In this document: in pieces, positions 5,335 to 6,076 of the stretch
Position numbering within the stretch: position 1 is the stretch's first letter
Layout of the letters: every line of letters begins with the position of its first letter
From: JAAYZK01 sp964535025
Lineage (GTDB): Bacteria; Planctomycetota; Phycisphaerae; SM23-33; FEN-1343
Length of the DNA stretch: 6,076 bases
Direction of reading: 5' to 3'
Assembly (NCBI GenBank): GCA_964535025.1
Contig: CAZHRW010000039.1
Location: forward strand, 1-6,076
Made by a program: the position numbers and the translations under genes
The notes under the pieces: generated by a model
Seen by the model: the letters and a program-made list of their open reading frames with translations, nothing else
Database searches by the model: none
Told to the model about the DNA's origin: nothing

Positions 5335-5982
5335 ATGGCCGCTACGCTGATCGTCAACGAGATCTTCCTGAGCCTCCAGGGCGAGGGCACCCGCGCGGGG
5401 CGGCCGTGCGTGCTGGTGCGGCTGACCGGGTGCGACGTGGGGTGCCGCTGGTGCGATACCCGCTACGCCTGGACCGAAGGGGCGGCGATGACGATCGAGG
5501 CGATCGTCGCGGCGGTGCGGAAACTCGACTGCCCGCTGGTGGAGGTCACCGGCGGCGAGCCGCTCATGCAGGCCGCGACGCCGGCGCTGCTGACGGCCCT
5601 GTGCGATGCGGGCTGGGAGGTGCTGCTGGAGACCTCCGGGACGTACGATATCGCACCGGTCGACGCCCGCGTCGTACGCATTATGGACGTCAAGTGCCCC
5701 TCCAGCGGCGTCGCCGCGTCGATGCGGTGGTCGAACCTGGAGCGGCTGCGGCCGTCCGACGAGGTGAAGTTCGTCGTCGCCGACCGCGGCGACTACGATT
5801 ACGCACGGGCTGTCCTCGACCGCCACGGCCTGGCCGACCGCTGCACCGTGCTGGTCGGACCCGTGGCGGGGCGACTGGACCCGGCCGCGTTGGCCGCGTG
5901 GATCCGCGACGACCGGCTGCCCGTGCGGCTGAACCTGCAACTGCACAGGATCCTTTGGCCGGATCGCGAGCGAGGCGTATGA
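5335..5982 (+). CDS. queE: 7-carboxy-7-deazaguanine synthase QueE (radical SAM)
   Basis: QueE is a radical SAM enzyme that rearranges 6-carboxy-5,6,7,8-tetrahydropterin to 7-carboxy-7-deazaguanine, the step that forms the deazapurine core of queuosine and related bases; it acts in the cytoplasm. The 215-residue product, normal for the family, begins MAATLIVNEIFLSLQGEGTR. It carries the cluster-binding C-x3-C-x2-C as Cys33, Cys37 and Cys40 in TGCDVGCRWCDT, the SAM-contacting GGEP (73-76), LETSGT (98-103), the QueE signature DVKCPSSG (118-125), DEVKFVV, and a C-terminal LQLHRILWP. All expected motifs are intact. The frame is open upstream to 5275, but the QueE homology starts at the ATG at 5335, which also fits the -10 box just before it. 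No queC, queD or queF lies in the window. It appears separate from the secreted-protein operon. Confidence 0.93.
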   Translation: MAATLIVNEIFLSLQGEGTRAGRPCVLVRLTGCDVGCRWCDTRYAWTEGAAMTIEAIVAAVRKLDCPLVEVTGGEPLMQAATPALLTALCDAGWEVLLETSGTYDIAPVDARVVRIMDVKCPSSGVAASMRWSNLERLRPSDEVKFVVADRGDYDYARAVLDRHGLADRCTVLVGPVAGRLDPAALAAWIRDDRLPVRLNLQLHRILWPDRERGV

Positions 5983-6076
5983 AGGGAAATCCGAAATCCG
6001 AAGCTCGCAATACGAAACGATGAGGAAAGCCGACATCCGAAGCTCGACAAACGAGACAACTGCGAAACGACGCAAC
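5983..6076 (+). repeat. AT-richer dispersed-type repeat, at least two units
   Basis: Directly after queE the composition drops sharply in GC. ATCCGAAGCTCG recurs at 5996 and 6035, a 39-base period, each time followed by related A- and C-rich sequence (CAATACGAAAC versus ACAAACGAGAC). A further CGAAACGACG lies near 6063 and the array continues beyond the window. It resembles the intergenic repeats that give spurious peptides such as NPKSEARN or FGFRIS in planctomycete and related genomes (from memory of such genomes, not a search). No gene is supported here; the 14-codon reading frame at 5979-6023, overlapping the queE stop, is typical of the repeat. Confidence 0.6.

Noticed and set aside
5979..6023. 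A 14-codon reading frame overlapping the queE stop by ATGA
   Set aside because: The peptide is the usual spurious translation of the repeat, without a ribosome binding site.
5317..6075. A 252-codon minus-strand frame over queE
   Set aside because: It is antisense to an intact QueE with every family motif, and its start lies in the dispersed repeat.
5983..6076. CRISPR array
   Set aside because: The repeats are imperfect and separated by similar rather than unique sequence, with no palindromic repeat or cas gene.

Overview
The window looks like high-GC chromosomal DNA from a planctomycete, possibly of the Phycisphaerae. The evidence is a PEP-CTERM surface-sorting tail, two secreted beta-helix proteins each ending in a paired EF-hand (dockerin type I-like) module, an N-terminal 'WDVVPxQ' module that I associate with planctomycete secreted proteins, and an AT-richer 'ATCCGAAGCTCG' repeat of the kind often dispersed between planctomycete genes. 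The taxonomic call is inference from protein style; no rRNA or other marker is present.

Layout. Positions 1-434 (minus strand) hold the N-terminal part of an AraC-type transcriptional regulator whose DNA-binding half lies outside the window. Positions 435-627 are a divergent control region: an AT-rich island with a near-consensus sigma70 promoter for the regulator, an extended -10 candidate for the rightward genes, and a GC-rich leader able to form alternative hairpins. Three rightward genes for exported proteins follow: a PEP-CTERM protein with a Tat-like signal (628-1689), a beta-helix plus dockerin protein (1702-3216) and a larger Ig-like plus beta-helix plus dockerin protein (3399-5183). 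Between the last two lies a decayed copy of the 3' end of the first gene (3210-3320). This suggests that a two-gene unit (PEP-CTERM protein plus beta-helix/dockerin protein) was once tandemly duplicated and that the second PEP-CTERM gene was then lost. Positions 5184-5334 hold stem-loops without a T-run and a probable promoter. queE, for 7-deazaguanine synthesis, follows at 5335-5982, and the window ends inside the dispersed repeat (5983-6076).

How the genes may work together. The regulator, reading from the opposite strand, is well placed to control the three exported-protein genes. The beta-helix fold is typical of polysaccharide lyases, epimerases and surface adhesins, and an AraC cupin domain usually senses a small sugar-like ligand. 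A carbohydrate-responsive cell-surface locus is therefore a reasonable but unproven reading. queE looks like an unrelated housekeeping gene with its own promoter. No transposase, CRISPR array, rRNA or tRNA gene was seen.
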